Positions 28,001 to 35,456 of a stretch of 64,000 nt of DNA are shown piece by piece. Both the position numbers and the translations under genes were made by a program. The stretch's first letter is position 1, and each line of letters opens with the position of its first letter. The notes beneath the pieces are model-generated. The model saw only the letters and a program-made list of their open reading frames with translations. It did not search any database and was not told the DNA's origin. Source of the stretch: Antedon bifida (Eukaryota; Echinodermata; Crinoidea; Comatulida; Antedonidae); NCBI GenBank assembly GCA_963402885.1, contig OY727098.1:20942717-21006716 (forward strand), given 5' to 3'.

Positions 28001-30639
28001 TGAGAATGGCTGATATTTTCAGTATACCTTACAGAGTGTATGTACAGTGACTGTGTAAAACATGTGCTTTTAATATTAATAATAGCTGGGATAATAAATA
28101 CAGATTTTGTCCATATAGAACCCAGTGTCCCCTGAATAGGGGTTTCCTGTATTATTGTCTAATATTTGTTAAATTGTCCCTTAGATAGGGGTATCCTAAA
28201 TAGGGGTTCAACTGTATGTGAATCACATCCGCAGTAGGTGCTTGTGTGCGATATAACTCTGACGTACCTCTGATAGGTTTTAGAATACGTCATCAGAATG
28301 TAACATAAGCTCTTCACATCAGGGGTACAGTGATCAGATGTTTTAACTGGTATATTATTGGAATGCAGAATACGTTAAATTGCAATTCAACTCTGACTGT
28401 TCTAATAGTACATGTAGTAGTACAAATTCAAAAAGTACAGAGGTGGAATTGTCCCAATAATATGGTAACATGATCCAAAATCTTTTGTACTGTGGCAATA
28501 ACAAGAGATGAAAACATGATTTGTCCTATATTTGAACTTTCAATTAACTACTGAAGTAAGCTACCAATACATTTGACATTTTCGATTTTACCGTTGAGTA
28601 TACAGTAGTTTTTTTCCGTTGAGTACATTTAACGGAGGATTGAGATTGTTCTTAATGAAAAATCTAGCGTTGTTAACAACGTTTTCTATTCGAATGATCA
28701 TATTGAAGATTTGAAAATACTTTTTAAAATGTAATTTATTTTGAATGCATTGTTTGTGGTTTTACCTACAGAATTATTTAAATCAGTGGGTGGTTGTCGA
28801 TGAATAATGTTGAATCCAAAGCAAAAAAAATATTTACCAGAATAAATGTAAAGTAAAGCAAAAAATAGTCAAATTGGCTGCCATTTTAAACTGTACAATG
28901 TGTTTTTGGTTGAATTTAACACTTTAGTTTGTCTTTTTCTCATTTTTTACGGAAGTGGTTCTTTCTTAAAACTACAAAATAGCCTATTCAAAGTCTGATT
29001 AATAATATTTGGTTGTTTTTCATGTTTTTGGGGGACAAACAAATCTAGCCCTCCTACAACCATCTTGCAAACCAAAGGTTAATAACAATGACAGGAAAAG
29101 TAGGTAGACACTGGGAAGATATAAAAGGGTACTTAATACAAAATCCAGACTTCCCGTTTATAAATGGTCCCGAAACCTTCCTGTATTAGTTTATCCCAGG
29201 TACTTAAATAACAGTACTTTATTATTATAAAACATGTAAAGAGATGCATGCATGGTTCATTTCATTCAATAATAAAGGCAACCCAACAATCGAATGAACA
29301 GGTCAAAACCCACACAATGGGATCAATTCTATGGCTGATACAATTAATAAACAATTTTCAGTTGAATAAAAGCAAAAGTTATATTGAATATGTGTATGTA
29401 TCTTGTTTTGAGAAAAAAAGACAGAGCCAACTGATAGCTTTTTATGGTTCGGAAAATCTAAACAGCAAATTTACATTTGTTGTAAAAATGGCTTGTTTCT
29501 GCTGCACATCCTCTCAGAATATATGGTATAAAAGTGCACCCCATTTCCGCTATCAGTACTACTATCTTGGGTTGTCATGTTAAAATTTATCTTAATCCAA
29601 ACCGCCTTTCAATCGATAAGTTAGTATTTCCTTGCCCGAATTAGATTGCTATCTTTGTGGCGATGTTGTAACCTACAGATTTCACAGGCTCTTCATTTTT
29701 TTATTGACTTGTTTCGACAACAAGTTCGCACCTTGTATGCTTCTTATTTTTAACTAAAATTATCTTTGTATTAAACCTTTCAATTTTCCCGAAATTAATT
29801 TACAATTGTGATTTTCGCTGACTCTAGACTATCCATGTGTAAAAAGCTTACATAAAATAAAAACATACAGTATTTTTTATTGGCAGCAGAAAATGGTACA
29901 CAAAATATGGTATAAATTTATAAATATCGTATTTATACAGTATATTTTTTCAAGCACCATTTTTGCTGCAAAAAATAACGGCGTATTAGAAAATGTGTAA
30001 CATACAGTAGTAGTTCATAAAATTTGATTTTGTCAAAAGTAGGAGCACACGCAAAAAGCGTTTCATCTGTCACAAATTGTTACCGATATTTGCTTGGAAT
30101 CACGCCCTCACCCCTCTCATTTCTGGCAAGGGTTTGCTATAAGCAAAAAAAATATTTAACATTAGTGATGCACATTTCAGAAATCCTGGATCTGTTCCTT
30201 CTTTGAGGTTGCGGCACAGTTTTAATCGATGTTTTGGAAAATAATTGATAAAACGAATCATTCTTCTTACCTGTGCGAGATCAATAGTAAGGTTTACTTT
30301 GCTGTAATCGAATGACCGAGAGAGTGGCGGACTCTGCCACCATTTCTCAGTGCCATCAATGGCATACTCTGCTGGATGAGCTCGAAGGGAATCTCCAGTC
30401 TCACAGTAGTCACAATATTGGCCATCCACTATGTCTTGTTCATTGTATCGGAAGCTGTTCACTCCTGTATTCCCTGCCAATTTACAATAGAGTTCTGCCT
30501 CACCTTCATCTGCACAGGTGGAAGTTGCAGAAATTGATTTACCTTCAGCAATGTTAAAATATGGGGGAACAAGAACACCAGTAGTCTGGCATAAAGAATT
30601 TGCAACAAAGCAAGATAAAATTAAAAGCAAAATCTTCAT
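1..30639 (-). CDS. LAMA5: Laminin subunit alpha, alpha-3/5 type (3' end outside window)
   Basis: This gene encodes the alpha chain of the heterotrimeric basement-membrane protein laminin, secreted and assembled through its coiled coil. I followed 52 exons in consistent phase (7920 nt, 2640 codons) from the start at 30639 to the left edge. The start was chosen because [18 protein letters not shown] is a clean signal peptide; an in-frame upstream Met at 30717 would bury it. Order: signal, LN, about ten LE modules, domain IVb, four LE, domain IVa inside a split LE, more LE, coiled coil. The IVb domain with motifs such as [17 protein letters not shown] is specific to the alpha-3/5 branch and resembles vertebrate LAMA5 more than LAMA1/2. 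The five LG domains should lie beyond position 1. It may be the single ancestor-type gene of LAMA3 and LAMA5, so the symbol is approximate. Introns carry many repeats. Exon coordinates are in the segment entries. Confidence 0.95.
2801..2920. mobile_element. Foldback MITE, partial copy in a laminin intron
   Basis: TAAAGATGTATTGTCCCTCA, TTTGAATAGGCTATTTTG and TTCAATTCCATAG match the left half of the 34651 element; the right half is missing. Confidence 0.5.
3380..3640 (-). repeat. SINE-body-like repeat in a laminin intron
   Basis: The minus strand has CTTAGGCAAGATGCTTTACT then CTCATTGCCTCGTCCTTCGG, the 'scaling/cash-flow' type block I recognise as a common conserved SINE body in marine invertebrates. 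A related block is at 10840-10960. No clear tRNA head was seen. Confidence 0.5.
4483..7462 (-). CDS. LAMA5: Laminin alpha exons 37-43: distal LE modules and coiled-coil entry
   Basis: Exons 7361-7462, 6877-7004, 6478-6567, 6032-6246, 5465-5565, 5097-5277 and 4483-4760. The modules include [67 protein letters not shown] and [12 protein letters not shown]. Exons 38 and 39 carry an irregular module with a longer spacer ([15 protein letters not shown]). Exon 43 contains the last LE module, then [17 protein letters not shown], the paired cysteines that covalently link laminin chains at the start of the long arm, and the first helical stretch. A partial SINE occupies much of the intron between exons 42 and 43. 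Confidence 0.91.
4875..5053 (-). repeat. SINE fragment in a laminin intron
   Basis: Minus strand: GTCCAAGCGTTTAAGGCAGG then TGGTGGTAGAACAAGTCTTA, the same landmarks as the Leu/Ser-like SINE. It lies 44 bp downstream of the exon 42 donor. Confidence 0.55.
7948..9758 (-). CDS. LAMA5: Laminin alpha exons 32-36: laminin IV type A domain
   Basis: Exons 9606-9758, 9158-9277, 8809-8889, 8334-8452 and 7948-8056. They encode about 194 residues. The domain starts at [10 protein letters not shown] and includes [26 protein letters not shown] and FDRVIYAR, landmarks of the laminin IV type A globule. The last exon returns to EGF-like sequence with [16 protein letters not shown], closing the LE module that the globule interrupts. 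The first three exons are phase 0 at both ends and multiples of three (153, 120 and 81 nt), so skipping any one would keep the frame. That is an inference about splicing potential only. Confidence 0.92.
10197..12517 (-). CDS. LAMA5: Laminin alpha exons 28-31: middle LE modules
   Basis: Exons 12309-12517, 11696-11826, 11245-11460 and 10197-10337. They encode four LE modules and the first half of a fifth, with segments [33 protein letters not shown] and [19 protein letters not shown]. The last exon ends in [11 protein letters not shown], the half-module that domain IVa interrupts in all alpha chains with this layout. Its donor is CAA/GTGAGT. The position between domains IVb and IVa matches vertebrate LAMA5. 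The intron between exons 28 and 29 holds a 5S rRNA-derived sequence, and the intron before exon 31 holds a SINE body copy. Confidence 0.92.
10416..10566. repeat. Foldback repeat in a laminin intron
   Basis: AAAAGAACTGTTGAGTTTCT and AGAAACTCAACAGTTCTTTT are exact inverted arms, bounded by GGTACACCA and TGGTGTACC. A short relative at 18005-18060 has TACACCACGTATATTAGTTC and TATACGTGGTGTACCGC around AAAAGAAC. Confidence 0.75.
10840..10960 (-). repeat. SINE-body-like repeat, second copy
   Basis: The plus-strand text CCCATCTGAAGGACAAGGTA, ATGAGACAGTCATC and GGTATGAACCCC parallels CCCATCCGAAGGACGAGGCA, ATGAGAGTAAAGCATC and GTATGGAACCCT at 3475-3540. Confidence 0.45.
12070..12182 (-). repeat. 5S rRNA-derived sequence (pseudogene or 5S-type SINE)
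   Basis: On the minus strand, 12182 to 12070 reads as a diverged 5S rRNA: TACGGCC at the start, then CACCGGTTCT, GATCACCGAAGTTAAGC, GCCTGGTTAG, CTTGGA, GAGACCATCTGGGAATA and GGTGCTGTA. Most of the internal promoter (A box to C box) is recognisable, with substitutions. It lies in the laminin intron between exons 28 and 29, in the same direction as the gene. Non-5S sequence follows directly, which fits a 5S-headed SINE better than a gene. Confidence 0.75.
12619..18388 (-). CDS. LAMA5: Laminin alpha exons 16-27: domain IVb (alpha-3/5 specific)
   Basis: Exons 18229-18388, 17798-17924, 17206-17351, 16875-16969 (or 16794-16969), 16283-16451, 15456-15616, 15095-15206, 14890-14975, 14030-14174, 13444-13570, 13064-13212 and 12619-12734. 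Together they encode about 530 residues without regular EGF cysteines. Recognisable stretches are [43 protein letters not shown] and [12 protein letters not shown], which line up in order with vertebrate LAMA5 domain IVb. Two halves look related to each other: [13 protein letters not shown] in exon 21 and [13 protein letters not shown] in exon 25 occupy equivalent positions, consistent with two beta-sandwich units joined by a Glu/Pro-rich linker in exon 24. Exon 19 has two possible donors in the same phase. Exon 21 is partly copied just upstream. Confidence 0.9.
14266..14594. repeat. Tandem duplication containing two AAGCTCTGT family elements
   Basis: Two copies of a unit of about 158 bp (from about 14266 and about 14425), each with ATACAGTGTGTGTATAAG, CATGCCATTATTTTAGATCT and the foldback start AAGCTCTGTTTACACTA. 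Only the second copy keeps the element's right end (TGATAGTGTAGACAGAGCTT). It lies in the laminin intron between exons 23 and 24. Confidence 0.7.
15283..15375 (-). repeat. SINE fragment in a laminin intron
   Basis: Minus strand contains AATCGGCAAGGGT and GGTGGTAGAACGAGTCTTC in the order seen in the full SINE copies; the A-box part is missing. Confidence 0.45.
15553..15836. repeat. 142-bp tandem duplication covering part of laminin exon 21
   Basis: 15553-15694 and 15695-15836 are identical by eye. Each holds the first 64 nt of exon 21, its acceptor and 78 nt of intron. On the minus strand the extra copy comes first. Confidence 0.92.
18732..25020 (-). CDS. LAMA5: Laminin alpha exons 4-15: LE (laminin EGF-like) array
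   Basis: Exons 24902-25020, 24567-24657, 24081-24215, 23520-23657, 23061-23198, 22378-22515, 21633-21770, 21015-21152, 20553-20626, 20024-20176, 19589-19694 and 18732-18831. They encode LE modules 2 to 10 and the start of an eleventh, with the repeated pattern CxCxxxG, GxCxCK, GxxCDxC and GFYNFPxC. Exons 7 to 11 are each exactly 138 nt, phase 1 to phase 1, one 46-residue module per exon. LE modules form the rigid short arm of laminin. The array runs straight into domain IVb through [15 protein letters not shown]. The donor of exon 14 lies 12 bp from a 46-bp minisatellite in the next intron. Confidence 0.92.
19415..19577. repeat. 46-bp minisatellite next to the laminin exon 14 donor
   Basis: Three full units at 19415-19460, 19461-19506 and 19507-19552, plus a partial one, almost identical. 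Each contains CTCTCTGGGTAACCTACTG and AGGTAGGCCTACATGAAGAC. It is preceded by CCCCTAACCCTAACCC (19401-19416), a telomere-like stretch, and a poly-A run. Confidence 0.9.
21890..22110 (+). repeat. Probable SINE/LINE tail in a laminin intron
   Basis: TTAGAGGTTTCACAACATTA then GGCGCTATATAAATCC and a (TTA)n tail. The GCGCTATATAAAT-(TTA)n ending is a recurrent 3' end of retroposons in marine invertebrates; a reversed relative (TTATATAGCGCTATTT) is at 63908-63925. Confidence 0.45.
25353..30639 (-). CDS. LAMA5: Laminin alpha exons 1-3: signal peptide, LN domain, first LE
   Basis: Exons 30271-30639, 26215-26451 and 25353-25737. The first encodes the signal peptide and the start of the LN (domain VI) polymerisation module, with conserved YCDYC and WWQSPPLS. 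The second holds the LN core, with [10 protein letters not shown] and the PLEDGE motif typical of laminin LN domains. The third finishes LN at SLINGRP and opens the first LE module, [11 protein letters not shown], followed by the usual ETCCPGF. LN domains of alpha, beta and gamma chains form the ternary node of the laminin network, so this is a full-length polymerising alpha chain, unlike the truncated alpha-4 or alpha-3A types. Exon 1 ends in CACAG/GTAAG in phase 0; exon 3 ends in phase 1, which sets the phase used by the following LE exons. Confidence 0.93.
27341..27900. mobile_element. Possible foldback element in laminin intron 1
   Basis: TTTCTGCTGTACC near 27343 and GGTACAGCAGTAAA near 27889 are inverted, with AACCGGTTA repeats between them and further inverted TCTGCTGCCA-type text. 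Short arms only, so the limits are weak. Confidence 0.3.
28800..29040 (-). mobile_element. Foldback MITE, reversed copy in laminin intron 1
   Basis: Plus-strand AATAGTCAAATTGGCTG, GTTTTTGGTTGAATTTAAC, TTTGTCTTTTTCTC and AAATAGCCTATTCAAAGTCT are the reverse complement, in order, of the 34651 element, ending TTTTTGGGGGACAAAC. The outer left end is lost. Confidence 0.55.
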
Positions 30640-31164
30640 CTTGCTTACCGACAGCACAACTTCAGCCGCCGTACCAGACTTGAATGAGACCAGTCTCAAA
30701 ATCGCAGCTTGCATCATTCATCGAGCCACAGGCACATTCCATTCCAATGCTTAAAGAATTTACGACTATACCAAACCTTTGTTATAACGGGTAATATAAA
30801 ATATGCATTATATTATAATGCCTCCTAAATTATCATACGCACTCATGTAACATTAACGAAATTCGTACACGATTCTCATCAATCTAATCTATAGTTATTT
30901 TATTAACGAATCAATCATTCCCGATTGACAAATAAATTTAAAAATGCAATTGCCTCCTGTTTGTAAAGTGGATTACTCTGGTAGAGTATTCCCTTTCTTT
31001 AGGAAAGAGGGCGCCGTAAGTTTTGTTCTTATTATTTTTTTATTTATTTTTTATGATTAGTATATTGTTGTTTTGTTCTGTTTTTGTTTTATTTATTTTT
31101 TAACTTGGTTTTCTGTTTTGTTGTTGTGGTTATATATTGTACAGTTTAAGTATTATGTATTTCC

Positions 31165-31204
31165 ATACAGATTCAATTAATTAATTAATTAATTAATTAA
31201 TTAC
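31165..31204. repeat. (TTAA)n microsatellite
   Basis: Repeated TTAA units from about 31171 to 31203, about 410 bp before the weak LINE-like text that starts at 31610. Confidence 0.9.
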
Positions 31205-32087
31205 TTTTGTTTTGATGTTATTAGTATTTAGAGCTTATGGTTATTTGCAATTTTGTCTGTAAAATGGATGCACCATTAACTGATAAACGTGTGCCACCGA
31301 TATACAGGTGATTCCTATGAATAAATAAAATAAAATAAATAAAACAAGTTTTATAAACTAGACAAGCAGTCGATTGCAAACGGACTAAAAAACAATCTAT
31401 ACATGTATATTTCTGAATCGTCTTATAATTAACCATTATTTCACATTGAGATGAATTTTAAAAATTGTCTCAATCATCGACGAAAATCGCTAAAGCCTGT
31501 TTTCCTGTCGACGTTATTCGACGCTATCGTTAACAATAATCGGCAATCTTCTACGTAAACATTAAAATGTTAACGATTTACAGGAAAGTACTCGCTCCAT
31601 TATCATTTCAACTTGATCGTTTTCGTTTTCCTTTTGATGGTCTACAACTTTGGAATGAGGTAATGTAGTTTAATAAATGATCTTGGGTTTTTGGATTATT
31701 CATCCCAAGATCTGCTATTGTTTCGAAAATCAGTAAGCCAACAAGCTAGCTCGATACCAATTGGTTATTACAATCGTCAATCTGGTTGCAAATGGTTGCT
31801 GGAGAAAATGCGATGACATTCACAATTAATAGTTCTATTTCAATTACCAGTGTACTTTTCGTTGCATAAATTCCCAAATTGTAGGTACATTTTCCCGGAT
31901 GATTGTTAAATTAGAAAATGGAGAAAAGTGCAAAGTTATGCACATTTTGTAAGAATAATCACAATTCCATCTAATTCATGGAAAACACACCAATGTTGAG
32001 AAGGATTTATTTAGGGCTATTGTTACATCTGTACAACTCAAGTTTCTAAAGCATGCAGCAAAGGAAAAGTCTATTGTCCGGGTTTCT

Positions 32088-32560
32088 GACATTATTATGA
32101 ACAAAAAAAGATGCAGGGTTAATTGGAACTCGATAGCTCCATTGAGTATGCTGTTTAGGCCTTGTCACCTTATATCTCAAACACTGATATTAAAGTATTT
32201 GAAAATGTCCAAAGGTGTGCAACAAAACTTGTCCCTTAATTATGAAATTTTCCATTAGAATAAAATCTATGAGCCCGTTTGGACTATTTATTTACACAAA
32301 GTCCGAACTGTCTACTAGCATTGAAAGAAAAGGAGAGTACGATGTATTATGGAAACTTTCAAGATCTTGCACGCGTATAGAGAATGTAAAATAATCTTTA
32401 CAAACATTCCGGTTGTAAGATCACTCGTGGTTCATTATTAAAAACTAGATAGAAATCAAACGCAATGATTTCTCTTGAATGGGTTGTAGCCAGTAAAAGT
32501 GTTAATTCATTCAAAAACAAATGCAGTTTGAGAGTAGGAGGTAGCATAGCAGTTTTACTA
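32088..32560 (+). pseudogene. Decayed CR1-like reverse transcriptase fragment
   Basis: With frameshifts and stops, the plus strand reads pieces such as DIKVFENVQRCATKLVP, NCLLALKEK and SVNSFKNK, which follow the order of the C-terminal region of CR1-like reverse transcriptases (ENVQRRATKLVP ... NSFKNRL). Clearly inactive. Confidence 0.55.
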
Positions 32561-32849
32561 GTAGCCTCTTACACTACAAACATAATATTGATATAAACTT
32601 TCTTCGTCCACAAGTAACTTATGATATTATCAGTTCAGAATAACATTACCTCATCTTCTCGTGTTTGCTGAACATATTAGTAGTGGGAGTTTGTTCCAAA
32701 GAGGATGCAACGAAAAATATCAGCGCGGATTGGAACAGATACGGAGATTTGTCACGGGACGACGAGATGGATCAATGAACAAGTTGGTTGATAACAATGG
32801 ATGGGAAAGTAATAGTCACAAATGTTAAAACAAAGGAACTCAGTCAGGG

Positions 32850-32877
32850 CATGGATTAAAGAATTCTTTAATCCATG
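32850..32877. repeat. Perfect 28-bp palindrome
   Basis: The 14-nt half CATGGATTAAAGAA is followed directly by its exact reverse complement, without a spacer, centred on GAATTC at 32861-32866. Confidence 0.9.
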
Positions 32878-33825
32878 GTCAGGGGAAACATGGCAAAAGG
32901 CTTCCTACTTTCTAGGAGTGTTTATTAGATATTCTATATTGTTTTGACAACTCTGGTAACAAGACCACATTGCTGATTTTTCCCCCTAACTGCTTGACAA
33001 GTTTTGTTGTTAACAGGGGATTATAGCCAATGATGGTCTATGGTATATAATTTCCCTCCAATATTTGCTTAAAATCGACGTTTTGCTAAAAAAATATTAT
33101 TCATGAATTCACTAAGAAGAAGACTTTCAATAAAAATCATCTACTATTACCATGGTATTTATAGTAAACTCTGTCAACAAAAGAACAACTATACTGTATG
33201 GATTTAAGCTCATGTCTTTAATAAAAAAAAAACAACAGCATCGTTTTTAACAAAACAAATTGTAAAACTAACAAAGGGAAACAATCACATTTTATGCTAT
33301 ATAATTAATAAATCAGTTATAAACAATAATACTAATTGGTACGTTTTAGAAGATTTAATAAAGGGTTAAAATATTGTATCATTACTTATAATTCAAAGTT
33401 ACCTCATTTGCAATTAATTTTTTTTATCATACATTAAAACGCATTTTTATTCTATTTGTTCATTCATTCAGTCTAAAATAGAAATACAGAGTTAAGCTTA
33501 GTTTCCACAGTAGGACCAAACGCAGTGCAAGTAATTTGACCAATTACGACGGGTACATAATCTGAACTGCTCCTTGTGATTTGTCAACTCTACGTCGTTG
33601 CATCTGAGTGGGAACCAAGCTTTATGGGCAGAGAGTATGATGCCAATGCTATGTTGTTTGTTCATTGTTCATGAACTCCTATTTTGTTTAGGAGACATGT
33701 AGTACATTACGAGATGAAAGTTGCTATACTGTACTGTCAATTTAAGTATTTTGCAAAAGTTTAAATTGTCAAGTGTCTGGCAAGATGTACGTTTAAGCAA
33801 TGACAGAAAAGTAGACAAGCTTTAA

Positions 33826-34157
33826 GGCCCATTTACACTACGAATATATAAGCATGCATTTTTTTACATAAATCAAAAGAAATTAGAAAGGTTTGCGTTC
33901 TAGAACAGTAGGATAATCATTTATGCTGCCTTTGATAAAAATAATATTTTAAAATTCCAATCAAATGACTTCATGATAAATACAAATAATATGTCACGAT
34001 ATTATTGCTCTTACCAATTATGACGTATGAAAACATCATTTTCATCAAAGGAAGCATAGATGGATATTCTATAGTTCTAGAATGAAAAGTGTTTATATTT
34101 CTTTTGTTTTATGTATGAAAAATGCACATCTGTCTATCGTCCTAGTGTAAATGGGCC
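33826..34157. mobile_element. 332-bp foldback MITE (GGCCCATTTACACTA ends)
   Basis: Ends GGCCCATTTACACTA and TAGTGTAAATGGGCC are exact inverted repeats. Further paired stretches include GCATGCATTTTT/AAAAATGCACATC, TATGCTGCCTTTGAT/ATCAAAGGAAGCATA and AAAATAATATTT-type centres. No ORF. Confidence 0.7.
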
Positions 34158-34650
34158 TTTCACAATCGGTGCTTTTCATTATACTGTACACTTATTTGAC
34201 AACACTGCTTATTTACCATTCCAGTTTCGCTAGTTTTAAAACAGCTATACAGCAATATACAGTATTTTGTTCATACAAGGTTTTCTTTCAGAAGTATTGA
34301 TTACTATGTAATATGCTATTGTTTTTCTGAAATGTATCTGTGGGCAAATTACTTACGTCATTATATCATTTATTACACATAAAAATCATTGCTGTATATT
34401 ATACATTATTCATTTTGTCAAGTTGATTACAATTCATTGAAATACAAGTTTGAGAATGCACTGACTATCTGTGCATCATATTTGGTCATATATTAAAATC
34501 TTTAGTTCAAATTCTCATTAGTCAATCTATGCACCACCAACAGTTCAATGTGAAAATCTGCTTAACAAGTTACAGTATATTGTGATCCAAAAGATTTGTC
34601 ACAATCCAGAAAGTGAAGTATATTGTACTTTTTACAAATTGAGTAAAACA

Positions 34651-35002
34651 TTAAAGATGTATTGTCCCCCAAAATCATGAAAAATAAAGATTTTTAAAAT
34701 CGGACTTTGAATAGGCCATTTTGCAGTTTTAATGAAGTTGTTCACTTCCATAAGAAAAAAAACGGGGGAAAAAATTATTTCCCCTATAAAAAGACAAAAT
34801 AAACAGTTAAATTACCCAAAAACTCATTGTCTTCCAGACAATTTGACCATTTTTTGCTTCAAATTAAATTTTTCTCAGGTAAATAAATTTTTTTCAGACC
34901 CAATTTTTTGTGAGAGTGAATAACTATTATGTGACATTAAAATAACATATTCAACAAAAAAATTTAAAAAAATATTTTTTTAAGGGGACAATATATCTTT
35001 AA
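34651..35002. mobile_element. Foldback MITE, best copy of a five-copy family
   Basis: Ends TTAAAGATGTATTGTCCCC and GGGGACAATATATCTTTAA. Internal marks are TTTGAATAGGCCATTTTG, CACTTCCATAAG, AAATAAACAGTTAAATT and TTATGTGACATTAAAAT. Related copies are at 43241-43548, 28800-29040 (reversed), 2801-2920 (partial) and perhaps 13645-13830. Confidence 0.75.
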
Positions 35003-35047
35003 ATAAATCTTACTCAATATTAAGGCAGATTTCAAGTTAAATGGCCT

Positions 35048-35331
35048 AAAGCATGTTTTCCACTAGGCGAATTTGTTTATGTGAATCAAAAGCATCAGCT
35101 TATATGCATACATACTCATTCTTTCATCTACCAATCCTTATCTGCTATTCGGTTGAATTGTTTCTACTTTTTGCAAAGCGCAAAATTATGCAACCAATTA
35201 GAGCTCAGGGAATGAGTTATGAGCACTCGTGCAAATTGAAAAGATCTTGCAGTGGAATGGCTAGGACGCATTTTCTCTGTGAAAACATTGGATTCACACG
35301 ACTAAATTCACATAGTGGAAAACAGGCTTTA
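35048..35331. mobile_element. Diverged relative of the CACTAGGCGAATTTG foldback element
   Basis: Starts GCATGTTTTCCACTAGGCGA and ends CATAGTGGAAAACAGGC. Internal GATTCACA, GAGCTCAGGGAATGAG and CTACTTTTTGCAAAGC correspond to segments of 58877-59210 in inverted order. It lies 126 bp beyond the FKBP1A stop codon. Confidence 0.6.
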
Positions 35332-35456
35332 GTTCATATATCTGGTGATGTGTGAATGTTGGTTGCACATGGATTGGAAAACCGGGAAATTGGTTGCGAC
35401 ACTCATTAAGCGGAGAAGGCTGTACAACATGCATACTACGTAGAGGGCTCCAAACG

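Larger units (their letters stand above)
26452..30270 (-). other. Laminin intron 1 (3.8 kb), no exon found
   Basis: A large first intron, as is common for a regulated matrix gene. It contains the reversed MITE at 28800-29040, a doubtful foldback element at 27341-27900 and otherwise AT-rich sequence in which I see no gene. Confidence 0.7.
30740..35456. other. Intergenic region between laminin alpha and FKBP1A
   Basis: It holds the laminin promoter region (no TATA assigned), LINE debris at 32088-32560 with weak LINE-like text at 31610-31660, MITEs at 33826, 34651 and 35048, a 28-bp palindrome and simple repeats. No further gene seen. Confidence 0.7.

Noticed and set aside
29248-29583. 111-codon plus-strand ORF in laminin intron 1
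   Set aside because: No recognisable protein family, biased toward AT-rich codons, no supporting exon neighbours.
30640-30717. Upstream in-frame Met as the laminin start
   Set aside because: It would place 26 residues before a clean signal peptide; the Met at 30639 begins the hydrophobic leader directly.
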